A stretch of 64,000 bases of DNA from Chelydra serpentina (Eukaryota > Chordata > Testudines > Chelydridae), in contig JBAIAC010000004.1 of NCBI GenBank assembly GCA_037349315.1, positions 29,825,001 through 29,889,000 on the forward strand, in the 5' to 3' direction. Numbering within the stretch: position 1 is the first letter of the stretch; the number at the start of each line of letters is the position of its first letter. Positions 33,590 to 45,810 of the stretch are shown here, one piece after another. Made by a program: the position numbers and the translations under genes. The notes under the pieces are model-generated. The model was not told the origin of the DNA and did not search any database. It saw only the letters and a program-made list of their open reading frames with translations.

Positions 33590-34905
33590 CTGGCAATGGC
33601 TAGCGCTGGCACTGGGTAGTAGCTGCAGAGAAGTGGAGTCCTCTCCAGACACAAATTGTCCCAACCATTCTCCCTCTTCCTGCCTGCTAACAGGCCTTTC
33701 TAGCCCCTTTGATTTGGTTCATTTGGGCCAACCTACTCTGACACAGAGGAGCTGGACCTTGTCTACTCACAGGGACCAGCTATCCTGTGACAGGGGAGTT
33801 TTTATTTATTGCTGGCCTATTGTTTGTAACTTGTAGCCATTAATGGGCAGCTGAGCTGAAAAATTGCCAAGCTGTCTCACTGGGCTCAATTCCATGACTG
33901 TCAAGGCATAGTGTGTTTGTAAATGAATATCATTGCACCTGCTTTGGATGAAGGTAATTCTAGGAATTACTGAAGTGCTGATTCATGGACATAATTTAGT
34001 TCTTGAAAGTACCTGCTGGTTATTTAGTTTCTTCAACTAGGTAAATGAGAGTCAGATTCCCCAGTAGTACTCATCTGCCTACACATATTGCTACCTTATA
34101 AAATAAACACTTGTACATCTCTTTCTAGATCATAATTTTGCAATGGTGGGCAGGTGGTTAGAGTAGAGGACTGGGATTCATCACAAACACTGGGCTTTAT
34201 TCTGAGCTCTGATATGGGCTGACTTTGTGACTGTCGGAAGCCAATTCACATCTCTATGCCTGGGATTAACTATTGACCTACATAAGTGTATTTTAATTTT
34301 TGTTCAATTCCTATTTAAATTAAGAAAAATACCACTTTGTTTTCACACATAAGACTTACATACATTTAGTGTCTAGACAGTAGTGTGATGTTTTATTCCA
34401 AAATGATACAGTGGATAGATATGTCTAACAAACATGGCATCCCATTATTCTCCATGCCTTATACACCCACTTTAAATTGTTAAATCATTTTCCCAATGGA
34501 TTGACAAAAATTCCATCAAACCAGATGTTAAAATTAAAATAGTCTTTCCAAAATAAATTCTCATGATTTCAAGCTATATTTAAAAAAGAAATATTTTCAA
34601 CAGGGCTCTATCCTTGATCACTTCTGCCTATACACTAAATGTAGAGGGGGAAATAAATCTCAAAAGACAAATTTAACTATAATTTCTATGTGGCTCACAG
34701 ATCTGTCTGCTTAGCTTGTTTTTTTTGGCATCTCCTTGTGGATTTCCAGCCATCAGCTTAAATGCAACATGGCTAAAACAGAGCACACTCTGACACAAAG
34801 CATCTCTAATCCCTCCTTTCTTGGCTGCAGAGGACACCACTATCAGGACAAAAAAATCAAGACCTCTCTTTCCCTCTCATGAACATTTGGAGACCAGCTC
34901 ACCCT
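33590..34905. other. Non-coding stretch, MIR-like head at 34.15 kb
   Basis: No gene is seen. GGTGGGCAGGTGGTTAGAGT, GGACTGGGATTCATC and CTGAGCTCTGATATGGGC at about 34147-34220 resemble a MIR/tRNA-SINE head on +. Confidence 0.5.
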
Positions 34906-34909
34906 CACA

Positions 34910-35030
34910 AAAGTGATTAGCACAGTGGTTAGGGCACTCACATGGGACACAAAGGTTTAAGTTCCTGCTCCAAATCAGGGACTTGAACCTGGGTCTCCCA
35001 TATCAGTGCCCTAACCATGTGTCATCAATT
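34910..35030. repeat. Palindromic tRNA-like SINE fragment
   Basis: CAGTGGTTAGGGCACTCACA, then TTTAAGTTCCTGCTC, and the inverted partner ACTTGAACCTGGGTCTCCCA, TCAGTGCCCTAACC. The two halves are inverted versions of one tRNA-like sequence with B-box-like GGTTTAAGTTCC. This is the same family as at 54.5 kb. Confidence 0.65.
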
Positions 35031-35855
35031 AACAGGACCGGTACTATACACCAACTTTTAAACAGTCTCTTGGTGGAACCCCTTCAGTGTGCCAGACTCC
35101 CAATGGGTCTTACTCTTCCTTCAAGGTAGGCCATGCAGTCTCACCAACTCAGAGACTAACCCTCTGGGCTCCATTATTCCTGCTTCACACTATGAGCTCT
35201 TCCCTGTGAGTCCAACCGAAATAATTCTGCTCAGAAACATGTGTACTCTTCAGGGACTAGTGCACCCCAGCAAGCTAAATTTGGAGTGACACCAAGCAGG
35301 ATTTTCAAAACAGTAGGATTTATTAGTCAACTGGAGCACAGCATTGGAAACGTTCCATCTCAGGTCTGTCTCTCTCTGACCTCTGTCACTCCCTCCCAAG
35401 TGAGAGCAGCCTTCTTCCAGAAGCCCACACTTTATTCCCTGCCGGTCATGTTTAAGTCCTTCATCTCCAAGCAAGGCCTCACTGAGTTCACAACCCCAGC
35501 TGTCGGAGCTTCCTGCTGTTGAGTGTCGATTGTTCAGTCACTGGGGCTTCCATTGTCTCTTTGGAACCTCTGTTGACCTTGGCTGGTTTCAACCAGTTCC
35601 TTAATGACCCATTGATTGTGGATCAGATAGCAAGGTGACACCCAGGAAGGTGGCATGTCCCCAAGAGCAGACTTAACTCCATTTCACCCATTGGGTAGCA
35701 ATGCAAAACTGAGGCCTAAATAGGAGTCATCAAAATGTTACAGACAATCCCCATTTAGTGTAAATAATCATTGGACCAGAGAGAGACCGACTCCAACCCA
35801 GATGGCATGACAAAGTAAAAACAGGTCTAACAGGAGAGACCGCGACTGATTCTGT
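35031..35855. other. Non-coding stretch
   Basis: Moderately GC-rich and without a recognisable gene or element end. It may be LTR-element debris (AGTAGGATTTATTAGTCAAC, CCACACTTTATTCCCTGCC), but this is not supported enough to name. Confidence 0.35.
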
Positions 35856-35857
35856 AG

Positions 35858-36110
35858 CCCACTGATTGGAGCACTCACCATGTTCAAGTCCCTATCCACT
35901 GCCTGATTTACATCAGTGCTCTAACCACCGGGCTATTGGCTAATCTGAGGTCTTATTTCTCTCTGATTTTGACCAGAAATTCCATCCTGGACCTAAGAAA
36001 TTGTCCAAACAAAAGCTTTGTCAAAACTGATACGTTTCCAGAAAGTCTGAATTTCTGACAAATTGACATTTACCAGTGAAAACCATTTCATTAAACAATT
36101 CCTGACCTGC
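35858..36110 (+). repeat. tRNA-like SINE with AT-rich body
   Basis: AGTGCTCTAACCACCGGGCT, ATTGGCTAATCTGAGG, CATCCTGGACCTAAGAAAT, CAAAACTGATACGTTTCCAG and GAAAACCATTTCATTAAAC occur in the same order as in the copies at 18.5 and 43.9 kb. Confidence 0.65.
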
Positions 36111-36114
36111 TCTA

Positions 36115-37065
36115 GTCAGCAGCCCACATCCTATTGTAATTCAGAGCGTTTTAAATGCCTCTGTCCCTTAGTCACCTTTGAGAATCCCAGCATACCTGGA
36201 TAAGTATCTATTTGTATGTATAATTATAAAATTTGTCACACTCCTTTTTTTCTTTTGTCCCCTTTATTGGCTCATAATTTTCTGGATATTTCCTCATCTT
36301 TTTCCTCTCTGAATTTGAGAGGTGAAAGAGGAGGAACGGAAAGGAGGACGTTGAGTCTAATCTCATTCACAAACACAAACACTACCACTTTGGAAAGCAT
36401 TCCGAACAGCCTGGCCTGGCATATTCAGACATTTGAGGACCAATCAAATCAATTCCCATATGGAAATTCATTCCATTTAATGAGCATGACTGGTGATCAC
36501 AGAACATTTAAGTGAGGTCTCAGTCTACTCCTATAAAGGATAGTGCCAGCTCTGATCATGTACCTCAACTGAGGTCAATGGAGTGGTCCCACATTTATAC
36601 TAGCAGAGAATTTGGCCCCATGTGTCTGTATGAAGGTGCAATTATACTCCAAGAAAGGTATACATTGTTTTTCTAATCCACATTCAGAATACTATCAAAT
36701 GAAGGGCATGATTTTCAGAGGGGCTGAGTAGCTTCAGCCCAGCTGAACTTAATAAGATATACAACTGAATCTTTCATTGCCTAAGTGCCTACTAGAACTG
36801 TGTCAGTTACATCAAAGCACCTTAATGATAAAACTACTTATTGTTCCTTGAGCAGTGATTTTTGGGACCAAAATGTATTCCTGTATGCACTGGTGTCAAT
36901 CTGGATTAACTCCATTGTCGTTAGTGTTGTTACTCCAGGCTTACACTTGTATAAATGGGTGTAGAAACAGGTCCGTTGAATCAGCCTTCCTCACTTTCCA
37001 TGTGTGCTTGCTGCTGACAAAACAAGCAATTTCAGGAAAAAAATCCAAGTTTATGATTACCTTAG
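36115..37065. other. Non-coding stretch with old sauropsid repeat traces
   Basis: No gene is seen. CCTCAACTGAGGTCAATGGA, TTTATACTAGCAGAGAATTT and GGCCCCA (36563-36620), and TTTGGGACCAAAATG (36859), echo the ancient repeat at 25.7 and 56.2 kb. Confidence 0.45.
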
Positions 37066-37069
37066 AGTC

Positions 37070-37385
37070 ATAGTAAAAGGAAGTTCTTCTTCACACAGCA
37101 CACAGTCAACCTGTGGAACTCCTTGCAGAGGAGGCTGTGAAGGCTAGGAGTATAACAGGGCTTAAAAGAGAACTGGATAAATTCATGGAGATGAAGTCCA
37201 TTAATGGCTATTAACCAGGATGGGTAAGGAATGGTGTCCTTAGCCTCTGTTTGTCAGAGAGATCACTTGATCATTACCTGTTAGGTCCACTCACTCCGGG
37301 GCACTTGGCATTGGCCACTGTCGGTGGACAGAATACTGGGCTGGATGGACCTTTGGTCTGACCCAGTAAGGCCGTTCTTATAGTA
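37070..37385 (+). mobile_element. CR1 3' fragment
   Basis: GGAAGTTCTTCTTCACACAG, CACAGTCAACCTGTGGAACT, GGGCTTAAAAGAGAACTGGA, TACTGGGCTGGATGGACC, TTTGGTCTGACCCAGTAAGG and CCGTTCTTATAG give the C-terminal ORF2 remnant and 3' UTR of CR1, same subfamily as 7335-7862. Confidence 0.85.
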
Positions 37386-37389
37386 GAGA

Positions 37390-38815
37390 AAGAACTCATT
37401 AAGTGTTGTGCCCTGACAAGCTAAGGCTTGACTGTCTATTCCAAAGTCTGCTATCCTGCATTTTTCCAACTGTTCTCTCCATTCAGATTATAGGTTCACA
37501 ACTTTGGCCTGAATCCCTGGCTGACCTTGAGGAGTATACAACACTACTCAGGAACAGGAACTGATTTTATTCCATCTGTGCACTCCTCCTTCCCTGTACC
37601 AACTGTGTGCCATTCTGTTCCCTAATATCTACTGTAACTAATGCCTGTTATCAATAGCCCCAAGGGACCAACATGGAAGATAAGGGATCTTCAGGGCACG
37701 GGAAAACCGACCTATGCCCCACATCCAGCATCTCCTGTGTTACTGAGAAATAACACAGGAGATGCTACTTCAGCTCAACACAACTGGAGGATTCCTGTAC
37801 AATGGCGTGACACCCCACTAGCTTTGGGCCATGGTGCAATGCAAAGAAGTCACGGTGCAATCCAGGATTTTGGCCAGTCTCCACGATGGCTGTGTAACTG
37901 ACAATGGGAAAGATTCTACTCCCATATACACCAGAGTTAGTTTAGAGGAACTCTGTAAAAAGTCACTGGTTTACATCGGTGAACATCTGGATAAAAGCAA
38001 GAGTAGTATTGGGCCCACTTTGTGTCATCCTTTGCTAGATCCTTAGATTCAGTTTTAAAAACTTTCAATTGCTCTTATTACTTAGGCCGAATGAAGCAAT
38101 TTATTGAGCATGTGATAAAGATTATCTTAAGGAACAGGGTGCCAGATGCTGGTGGCTGGACCTGTGGGTGGTCATGTACATGAAGGAGAGAGCCCTCAGA
38201 AGAAAAGCTCTGTTATCGGGGGCTTTTTATATCCCCAGTAGAGAAATCCTGTACCTTTATCAAAAAATTCTCCAGTCTGGTTTATTGACAAAGTCAGTTT
38301 TGTGTGTGTGTCCATCCCATGGTTGGGCCAGGAGTTCCTCCAAAATAGCACCCACATCTACCTGTGCAGATTATACACTGGGTGCAAGGAACAGGGGGAT
38401 GGGTGCGGGATAAGAATGGAGAGAGGTAAAACATGCCCCCCAACTGACAAGTCTTGAGTGTGATATACTGGAGTGAAGTCTTGGGCACTCCCCAAATCCC
38501 TTGTTAAAAATGTACCACCAAACTGAAGGGCCGAGTAATACGAGTCCCTGGCCTCTGGAAGGACCCCCCCTCCCAATCCCTTCTCTGAATACTGCTAAAT
38601 CATCCCTGCCAAAGCTGACTTATCCCAGGAGCTCATAAAAGTACATCTGAAGTGCAAATGGAATGGACTAGACTGCATCAAATGTCAGGCATGTAACAAC
38701 ATTTTCCTTGGGAGGACACTCCCCGCCACCTCTGCTTACAATGAAAAAGGGAAGTGCCAGAGATATTGCTATCCTCTTCCCCCATTACCTATACAGACCC
38801 AGACATCTGGCGGAA
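37390..38815. other. Non-coding stretch
   Basis: No gene is seen. The ORF-like stretches at 37641-38046 and 38294-38576 carry no recognisable motif. 37900-38040 (ATTCTACTCCCATATACACC, CATCGGTGAACATCTGG) resembles the old sauropsid repeat. Confidence 0.5.
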
Positions 38816-38818
38816 CTA

Positions 38819-38937
38819 GGGTGACCAGATGTCCCAATTTTATAGGGACAGTCCTGATTTTTGGGTCTTTCTTATATAGGCTCCTATTACCCTTCACCCC
38901 CTGTCCCGATTTTTCCACACTTGCTGTCTGGTTACCC
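38819..38937. mobile_element. Short MITE with GGGTGACCAG ends
   Basis: It starts GGGTGACCAGATGTCCC and ends TGCTGTCTGGTTACCC, a near-perfect inverted terminal repeat. TA (38817-38818 and 38938-38939) flanks both sides within CTA...TAG, as for Tc1/mariner-type insertions. It is 119 bp with no coding capacity. The superfamily is inferred only from the flank. Confidence 0.75.
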
Positions 38938-38939
38938 TA

Positions 38940-41012
38940 GGCTGAACTCTCCAGTCCTTCTCTAATCTATTCACTGCGACTTCAGTAGTTCTGGCTGCTG
39001 CAGCCATTGCACTTCTTGCACTGACCATTATAGCTGTGGTCAAATCCTAAACTTTGGCAAGCAGTCCTGAAGCTAGAGAATTCTGATTCCACCTTCAATC
39101 ATTTTACTTGATACTAGTCAGATGTTGTGCTGCATTATCAATATACAATGTATCAATATACAATAAAACAACAGTTTTCAGGAACCACATATGAACTTAA
39201 TTTAAGTTTGTCTGTCAAATTTGTTTCCGTAGTCTGAGTGTTTTTACTTAAATACATTCTAATCAATAGAGTTCTCAATATGTTACCCCCTCCTACCTGC
39301 AAACACACACATATCTACTGCATGGGGTTTAGCACAAGCTGGGGAGAAGAACAAAGCAGGAAATGGTTCTTGTCCTGCAAGAGATTTTGATTGAGATTTT
39401 CCTATCCTAGAATGGGACGGACAAAGTCAAAATCTCAAATTTTGTGAACCGACAATTAGAAAAAGATTTTTGGATTGGGTAAATCACAACATTTCATTTT
39501 GATCATTTCAAAAAACATTTCATTTTGATTGTGACCTTTTAAAAAAAACAAAACCCCCACAACTTTGGCACAAAAGATGTTTTGAACCAAAAACTGAAGG
39601 TTTTTATTTAAAAAAAGTCAACGCAGGGCATTAACATGTTTCAAAATGGCTAAAAAAATATTGATTGGTAGATTCATTGATATTTATTCTTCCTTGTCAG
39701 GAGTTGTGGTTGTAACAAATCAACGTTTTCCAATGAAAATCATTACGACAGAAAATGTCTGATTAGCTATAGGGTTTATCACATGCTGAGGAGGAAATTT
39801 GGGGGTGGCTCCAATTCAGATAATGGGCAGCACATCCATGAGCCATACCCAGAATGCCCGTGTCCACAACAGTTGTAAGAATGCTCAACGTCAATATCAC
39901 AGACATTAATGGAACCAGGATGATGGTGCAAAAACTGCCCCTTCCTGGCTGCAGCCTCTCTTCTTTGCATAAGCAAGAGAATAAATTTGTCCCTAGGTGT
40001 TTTGCCTCTCTCTTGCTCTCTCTTTTTTTTTATTGAAGTGAGAGGATGCTGCATCAGCATGTGGTCTGCAAATGGAACAAAGTGATTTCTTTAAATTTAC
40101 CCTGTAAATAAATTTTAGCTAGGTTTATTTATGGCCAAAATTGTCCACTCACTTTCCCATAACCGATGACCTTTCTGGAGATTATAATAACAGTCCTTTA
40201 GCATTTACTGTGCTTCCCAGTACAAATACCGCTCAGGGAGGAAAATCTCTCAGCTCTGGTCCTACTGAAAGTCACTCCTTTTATACATTTTCTTCAATGG
40301 TCTTCTGACTCTTTACATTTTGGTTTACAGCTTTATATTTTTTTTTACAGCACCTTGTGTGTAGAAGTTACTGTTCTGTATGACAGTCACTCCCTCAGGC
40401 TCCTCTGAAGGTGTCTTAATCCAGACCTTCATTTCTCATTCTCCCCATCTTTTTAATCTTCCTTAAGATTCAAGCAAGGTTTCAGCTTATTTGATAGATA
40501 TGCATAAAGGCATGCATAGAGACTGAGCTTGCCTAGTAAATGATGATGTCTGCAAAGGGGTCATACATAACAACTTGCACAAAGTTATGAACTAGAAGAA
40601 ATATTGAAGGCGTGGTAGGAAGGAGGCATATGCCGTTACGACACTCAAGTGAGGGGCAGAATCATGAGGCTTGCTGAACATATACTACAAATGGGAATCT
40701 TCTATTAGAAGGAAAAAAAGGGGCAAATGTGTTGTGGCTGTTTGGAGGCCAGGAATTTTAATATGGTCTATCCAGCAAAGAAAGAAAGACATGCCCTGTT
40801 CTATAAGCCCCATTTCAAGAGTCATGATTTCTCATGTCAATACATTGCAGTAAGAGACTTGGAATATCAGCAGTGTCGTGTGACAAAAAGGCAGATTTTT
40901 CCGGTCTACAATTGGGGATGTCCTGGCCTACACAATGACTGAGATACAGACAGAATTGGGGTTCTAGTGAATAGGGTAAAGATGTCAAAAGTGCCCAATT
41001 AACTTAAGAATC
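38940..41012. other. AT-rich non-coding stretch
   Basis: No gene is seen. TATCAATATACAAT is repeated in tandem at about 39138-39166. 39395-39760 is rich in AAAAACATTTC-type words like the SINE body at 35.9 kb. The ORFs near 39779-40060 and 40671-40942 have no recognisable features. Confidence 0.5.
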
Positions 41013-41014
41013 CA

Positions 41015-41262
41015 AGGGTAGGCCTACACTGAAGTCAGAGGTGTGATTGCAGCATGAGGAGACAGACCTATGCTACAGCCTACAATAGCAGCAAAGCATC
41101 AACACAAGCTCTACAAGCACAATGGAGACTTAGAATATGTACCAGTACTAGCCCACACTGAAGCTCATTTCATGGGGTCATCGTTGCTATTTTAGCCATG
41201 CTAGCTACATAAGAGCTGGTGCAGGTCTGCCAGCTTATGCTGTACCTCCTATCTCCCGAAAT
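41015..41262. mobile_element. Decayed MITE (same family as host of the big Harbinger)
   Basis: GGGTAGGCCTACACTGAAGT, CAGAGGTGTGATTGCAGCAT, GAGACAGACCTATGCTAC on the left and TGCTATTTTAGCCATGCTAG, GCAGGTCTGCCAGC on the right are inverted halves. The left end resembles the Harbinger TIR; the right end is worn. Confidence 0.65.
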
Positions 41263-42328
41263 CCCATCTTCAAAAAAGTGTGTTTTAGCTCCTAAGTCTC
41301 ACTGAACATTAATGGGCTTTAGATGCCTTTGGAAATTTTACCTAGGGTGAACAATACAGGCCTGACTCATATCTCGCTTACAGCAGAGTAAACCAGGAAT
41401 AACTCTACTGCTGCACAATTGGTGGAAATGAGCTGAGGATCACACCCATTGTCATCAACCTATGTGTATTCTCTAGAAAACCGATTCTTTGCTATACCTT
41501 GGTCACTATAAAGTCCAGGCCTTATGAAAGTGGAATCCAGTCTCATCTCTGCATATATGCCCTGCTGTACTGGCTATTCAAGTTGTATTTCAGTAGTATG
41601 TCTAGTTTCAAGCATCTATGTCTGAATAGGGACGTATGAGTCATGCTAAATTATTTTCCTGTTTGAATGATGGAGGTATTTTTTGGTGTATTTTTTTATT
41701 TTGTCTTGAATCAATTTTTTCTTCAAAGTGATGCTGAAACATAATGCTTCTCACAAAGGATTAAAGAAAAGTTCATCAGTCTCCCTGTCATCAGAAGTAC
41801 AAAATAATGGGTTTAGGATGAATTTCAATTGGAAGGAAAGTCATCACACAATAGGTAGTTAAGCAAAATATTTTTGGCAAGATAAAAAGTTCTGCACTTT
41901 TTGTAACATTTAATCCCAACAATAAATAATGACTAATAGTGACTTTCCTTTACTATTATAATTTGAGCATAATCCTGCACTCATGGAAGTTGTTAGATGG
42001 TTTGAAATGGACTTCAATGGGGCGCAAGAGTAGGCCCTGCATCTTACATTTGCAGAGCACATTTTACCCCGAGGATCCCAAAGAGTTTTAACACACAGCA
42101 CACGCACAGCAGCTCTGAAGCGTATCTATCACTAGGACAGAGCATGGCAGCCAGGTGGAGAGCTGCAGCACTGTGCATTGTGCAATAGTGTGAGGAGGGG
42201 GGAGGCCATTTTTGTCCTTTAAACTGGAGTAAACTCCTACTCTTACGGCAAGTATCCATGGATAGTTAATAGCACCCGCCCCCCATCCCAGGTTCTAACT
42301 AGAGCACAAATGGAAGTGCCAAAGTGCC
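41263..42328. other. Non-coding stretch
   Basis: No gene is seen. 41990-42035 (AAATGGACTTCAATGGGGCG, AAGAGTAGGCCCTGC) is another trace of the ancient sauropsid repeat. Confidence 0.5.
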
Positions 42329-42340
42329 ATGGAAAATCTC

Positions 42341-42454
42341 AGAGTGTTAGTCTGGATCTGTAGAAGTGACAAAGGGTCCTGTGGCACCTTATAGACTAAC
42401 AGATGTATTGGAGCATAAGCTTTCGTGGGTGAATACCCACTTTGTCGGATGCAA
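42341..42454. mobile_element. Penelope-like (putative) truncated insertion
   Basis: GTTAGTCTGGATCTGTAGAA, GTCCTGTGGCACCTTATAGA, CTAACAGATGTATTGGAGCA, TAAGCTTTCGTGGGTGAATA, CCCACTTTGTCGGATGCAA is a very common dispersed sequence in turtle and crocodilian genomes. It is flanked by ATGGAAAATCTC (42329-42340) and ATGGGAAATCTC (42455-42466), one mismatch in 12, a believable target duplication. Assignment to Penelope-like elements rests on the behaviour of its partner at 57.4 kb and the hairpin, not on a protein. Confidence 0.65.
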
Positions 42455-42466
42455 ATGGGAAATCTC

Positions 42467-43412
42467 GTTCCTCAAGTATTTCCAGACCATGTTTGCACAC
42501 TTGTTCAGAAAAGCTTCTGATAAATATTCAAAACTTTTGAGGTTTCCCTGCCCTGGCTGGGCAACGATTGGTGGAGTTCTGCTGCTGTCTAGGCCTGATA
42601 CTAATGGAGGATAATAAGGATGCTATTAGTAAGTTCTTCTACTATTTTTCCTTGCTCATAAGCACTCTGCATTTCCCTCATTACATTTTATTACTCCACG
42701 TTTCACTGCATGTGGCTGCTAAGAGGGAAACCATTTGGTCATAAATAGTAAAAATGCAGAAGTCTGAAAAGACGACAACATAAGCAACGGGGAGAGTTAT
42801 GTTGTGAGAACAGGCCACAAACTTCAGAATGTTCAACTTATTACCAACAACAGCTGTGCTGAAAAAATGAAAACTAAGATATGAAAAGGCAAATGGGTCT
42901 TCCACAGATGGTCTCTGAAAATCTGGGAACAATTAGAAGAATTGATATTGGGTTACTAAAAAGGAGCATTGCTTTCATCCCATACCTTCAACCATTGCCT
43001 CTGATTTGTATATTTTGTACTATATTGCATATGTGATTCTGGAAGTTATATAATGACTTTCTCTCCTACCGAAGGGACAGTAAACACCTTCCCTCTGTAC
43101 TACTAGCTTACAGGAAACATCCGTCATTTGCTTCTGCATGGGAGAACATAAGGTGAAGAGCTCACTAGCCCAAGCAACAATACTAATTTTTCAAAGGGGA
43201 CAAATCTCACCATAGTAAGGAGTGCAGCCAGAACTCAGGCTTCCTGGACACCAGCTAACACTGAGATGGCTGTACTGGTGGAGCACTGCAGGAATAATAA
43301 ATACTCTGCCTTAAAATACTCCTGAAGGTATTATACTTTACACTGGTATAATTCTAGCCACCTCTGCTCAAGCACTGCACCTCTCCTATTCAAGCACAGG
43401 CGTGCCTCTAAG
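42467..43412. other. Non-coding stretch
   Basis: I see nothing recognisable here beyond short AT-rich words. Confidence 0.5.
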
Positions 43413-43710
43413 GACTGGTCTATGTAACACAGTTTTTGTACTGCTATAGCTATATCAGTTTAGAAACCAACATAACTAAAGCCATAGAACCCTCTAGAGT
43501 GGATGCAATTCTACTGATATCAAAGGTTATGTCTAGACCGCAGTTAGACACCCACGGCTGGTCCATGCTCACAGGGCTCAGACTGCAGAGCTGTGTAATT
43601 GCAGTGTAGACGTCCGAGCTCAGGCTGGAGCCCGGGCTCTAGGACACTGCAGGGTGGGAGGGACCCAGAGCTCCGGCTGCAGCCTAAGCCAGCCACAGCA
43701 ATTATATTCC
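43413..43710. mobile_element. Two adjoining decayed MITE fragments
   Basis: 43413-43527 begins GGACTGGTCTATGTAACACA with GCTATAGCTATATCAGTT, a common turtle MITE with Harbinger-like ends. 43528-43710 begins TTATGTCTAGACCGCAGTTA and contains AATTGCAGTGTAGACGTCCG and GCTGGAGCCCGGGCTCTAGG, a second CpG-containing MITE type. Neither has a clean right end. Confidence 0.6.
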
Positions 43711-43894
43711 CAATTTAACTTCATGCACAGTAGGGGGTTGTAGAGCTTTCACTTTATGGGTTTCTAAGTTGATATAACGAGAACTGGGTGGGAAATGGTT
43801 TTCCCCATCCTGCAAAATTGAGGTTTTAAACTTTGTTTTGCATCAGGACAGAATTAAGACCATTTGAAGTTTTTTTCTGGGAAAAAAATAGCCC

Positions 43895-44110
43895 ACAATA
43901 GCCAATAGCCTGGTGGTTAGGGCACTCACCTGAGATGGCAGAGCGGGGAGTCCAACAATGACCTAAGAAACCTTTCCTAATGAGACACACATTGATACAG
44001 TCTTACGAAAAAAGTTTTGGTTTTGATGAATTAGCATTTTTGGGGGAAAAAATGGTTTCCATCGGAAAGATTCCCAATTCATTCTAGTTATAGAGGTATA
44101 AACACAAAGT
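43895..44110 (+). repeat. tRNA-like SINE with AT-rich body
   Basis: CCTGGTGGTTAGGGCACTCA, CCTGAGATGGCAGAG (head), then AAAGTTTTGGTTTTGATGAA, AATGGTTTCCATCGGAAAG (body), in the order of the copies at 18.5 and 35.9 kb. Confidence 0.65.
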
Positions 44111-44985
44111 CTGAAGACCAGCCCTAAGAGGAGTAATTTGTCTCTGGAAGTTTAATGACAATGTCTAGTGTAACTAATAGATGAAAGGACAGATTCTGAG
44201 ATTCAACGTATGAGTAACGCTTCACTCCCATTGATCTCTGTGAGATTACTCACAGAGTAAGATACTAACATGAGAAAGTAGATTGGAATCTGATCCTGAA
44301 TACAGGAAACAAGTTTATTTCTTCTCCTTGTGATAATGCGAGTCTGTGAAGTGATCTAATATTTCCACTGAAAAACAGCTTAACCATATAATTTTTAAAA
44401 GTTGTATTAGGATTTTTGTTTTATGGTGAATGCAACAGAAAATTAAAAACCTGTTTAAGGAAGAATGAAGTGATTAAACATGACAAAAAATCCCTGTACC
44501 GTACAAAGAAGCAGCATAAAATAATGGAGAAGAATAAAAATTAAGACTGTGACCCTGCTTTTGTTGAATTTAACCCTACACACACTGAACATGATATCTT
44601 AGTGTTTTTCACATACAAGCTACTTCTCTCAGGAGGACCTACAAGCAGCTCCCTGCCATGAGCCTGAAAAAAGAAATACATTGAACTAATCCTGTTAGTG
44701 TCTAGGGCTGAATATATTTATAAGAATGGCATGAATGAGCTCTCCCCTGACAGCTGGTTGGGGAAGGGAAAAGGCTTCAGGACCATACCATATTTACATG
44801 AACACATCCAGCCTGCCTAGGTATCCAGCAGATAGATCTGTGTTGCCAAAGTGATCAACTTTGGCTGGTGTTGGGTTACAAAAAATCACTTCAGTACTGA
44901 ACACAGGGGTGATGTATGTATGAATAAAGGGCAGCAGAACTGTACTTATCCTGTCCTGATTGAGGAGGTCACGCTCAACTGAAAT
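44111..44985. other. Non-coding stretch
   Basis: Nothing recognisable beyond a weak old-repeat trace (CACTCCCATTGATCTCTGTG, 44223). Confidence 0.5.
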
Positions 44986-44989
44986 GAGC

Positions 44990-45810
44990 TAAGCAGGGGG
45001 CTCAGATCCCAGACTCTTGTGAAAAAGATGAGGGGGTGCCAACAGGTGTCCCTGCTGAGAGTGTGGGCTCTACCCGAGAGTCCTAGGCATGGTTTAATCT
45101 GCCCCTCCCCAGGGTGCAAAGACAGAGTTAATTAAGGCTCCATTAGGAGTCTCTTGTTTTGTTAGCTAGAATGCACATCACTTGTTGTGGGACAGCATTT
45201 CTGCCCAAACTGCTTCAGCAATGAAGTTCCCCCCTAAGAGTTGACAATCACTGAGAGCGGAAGATCATTAAGAGTTGGGTGGAACCTCGAGAGACTGACC
45301 TGACCTGCAGAGGCCACAGTAGAGAAGCAGGTGGCGGCAGAAGATGACAGTGCAACGCAGCAGCTGGCGGGGCGAGCGGCGGGTGGGGTGAGCGGCAGGC
45401 AGCTGCCAGGCAGGGCATGGGGGCAAGGGGAGGGGCGAGCGGCACCAGAGCAAGTGCTCAGATGGCAGAGCAAGCAAGGTGCCTTCTTCCCCCCCCCCCA
45501 CAAAAAAAACCCCTCTGGTGGGAGGTGAACTCACCCAGATGCACCACTGAACTCTGGATCTTCACTGACCCAGGACAATCACTATGACTGCGGTATGGTG
45601 AGGGAGCAGAGAGGGGCACGTTAAAGGAACTTGTTTGTAGAACTCAAACCTGGGGCAGAAGACACTGCCCAGCATACTTTGGGGTGAGTGTTTTACTCAC
45701 GGTTAAATCCTACTTGCAGTGTTTTCCCCAGTTAGTGCTGCCCGACTTCCCTCCTTTCATTAAAAGTTTATTTTCTACACTCACACTCTGTGCTTGCGAG
45801 TGACAGAATT
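44990..45810 (+). repeat. LTR-like retroelement stretch
   Basis: GAGTGTGGGCTCTACCCGAG, AGTCCTAGGCATGGTTTAAT, CATCACTTGTTGTGGGACAG, GCATACTTTGGGGTGAGTG, CATTAAAAGTTTATTTTCTA (with an ATTAAA poly(A)-type signal) and CACTCTGTGCTTGCGAGTG form a series I associate with a turtle retroelement LTR. No flanking duplication is found. The GC-rich reading frames on both strands at 45234-45534 reflect base composition (GGCGAGCGGCGGGTGGGG), not a gene. There is a C10 run near 45490 followed by A8. Confidence 0.45.

Noticed and set aside
45234..45534. Overlapping open frames on both strands in GC-rich DNA
   Set aside because: They arise from low stop-codon density in a GC-rich, repetitive GGCGAGCGGC-type stretch. 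Frames are open on several phases of both strands and no domain is seen.
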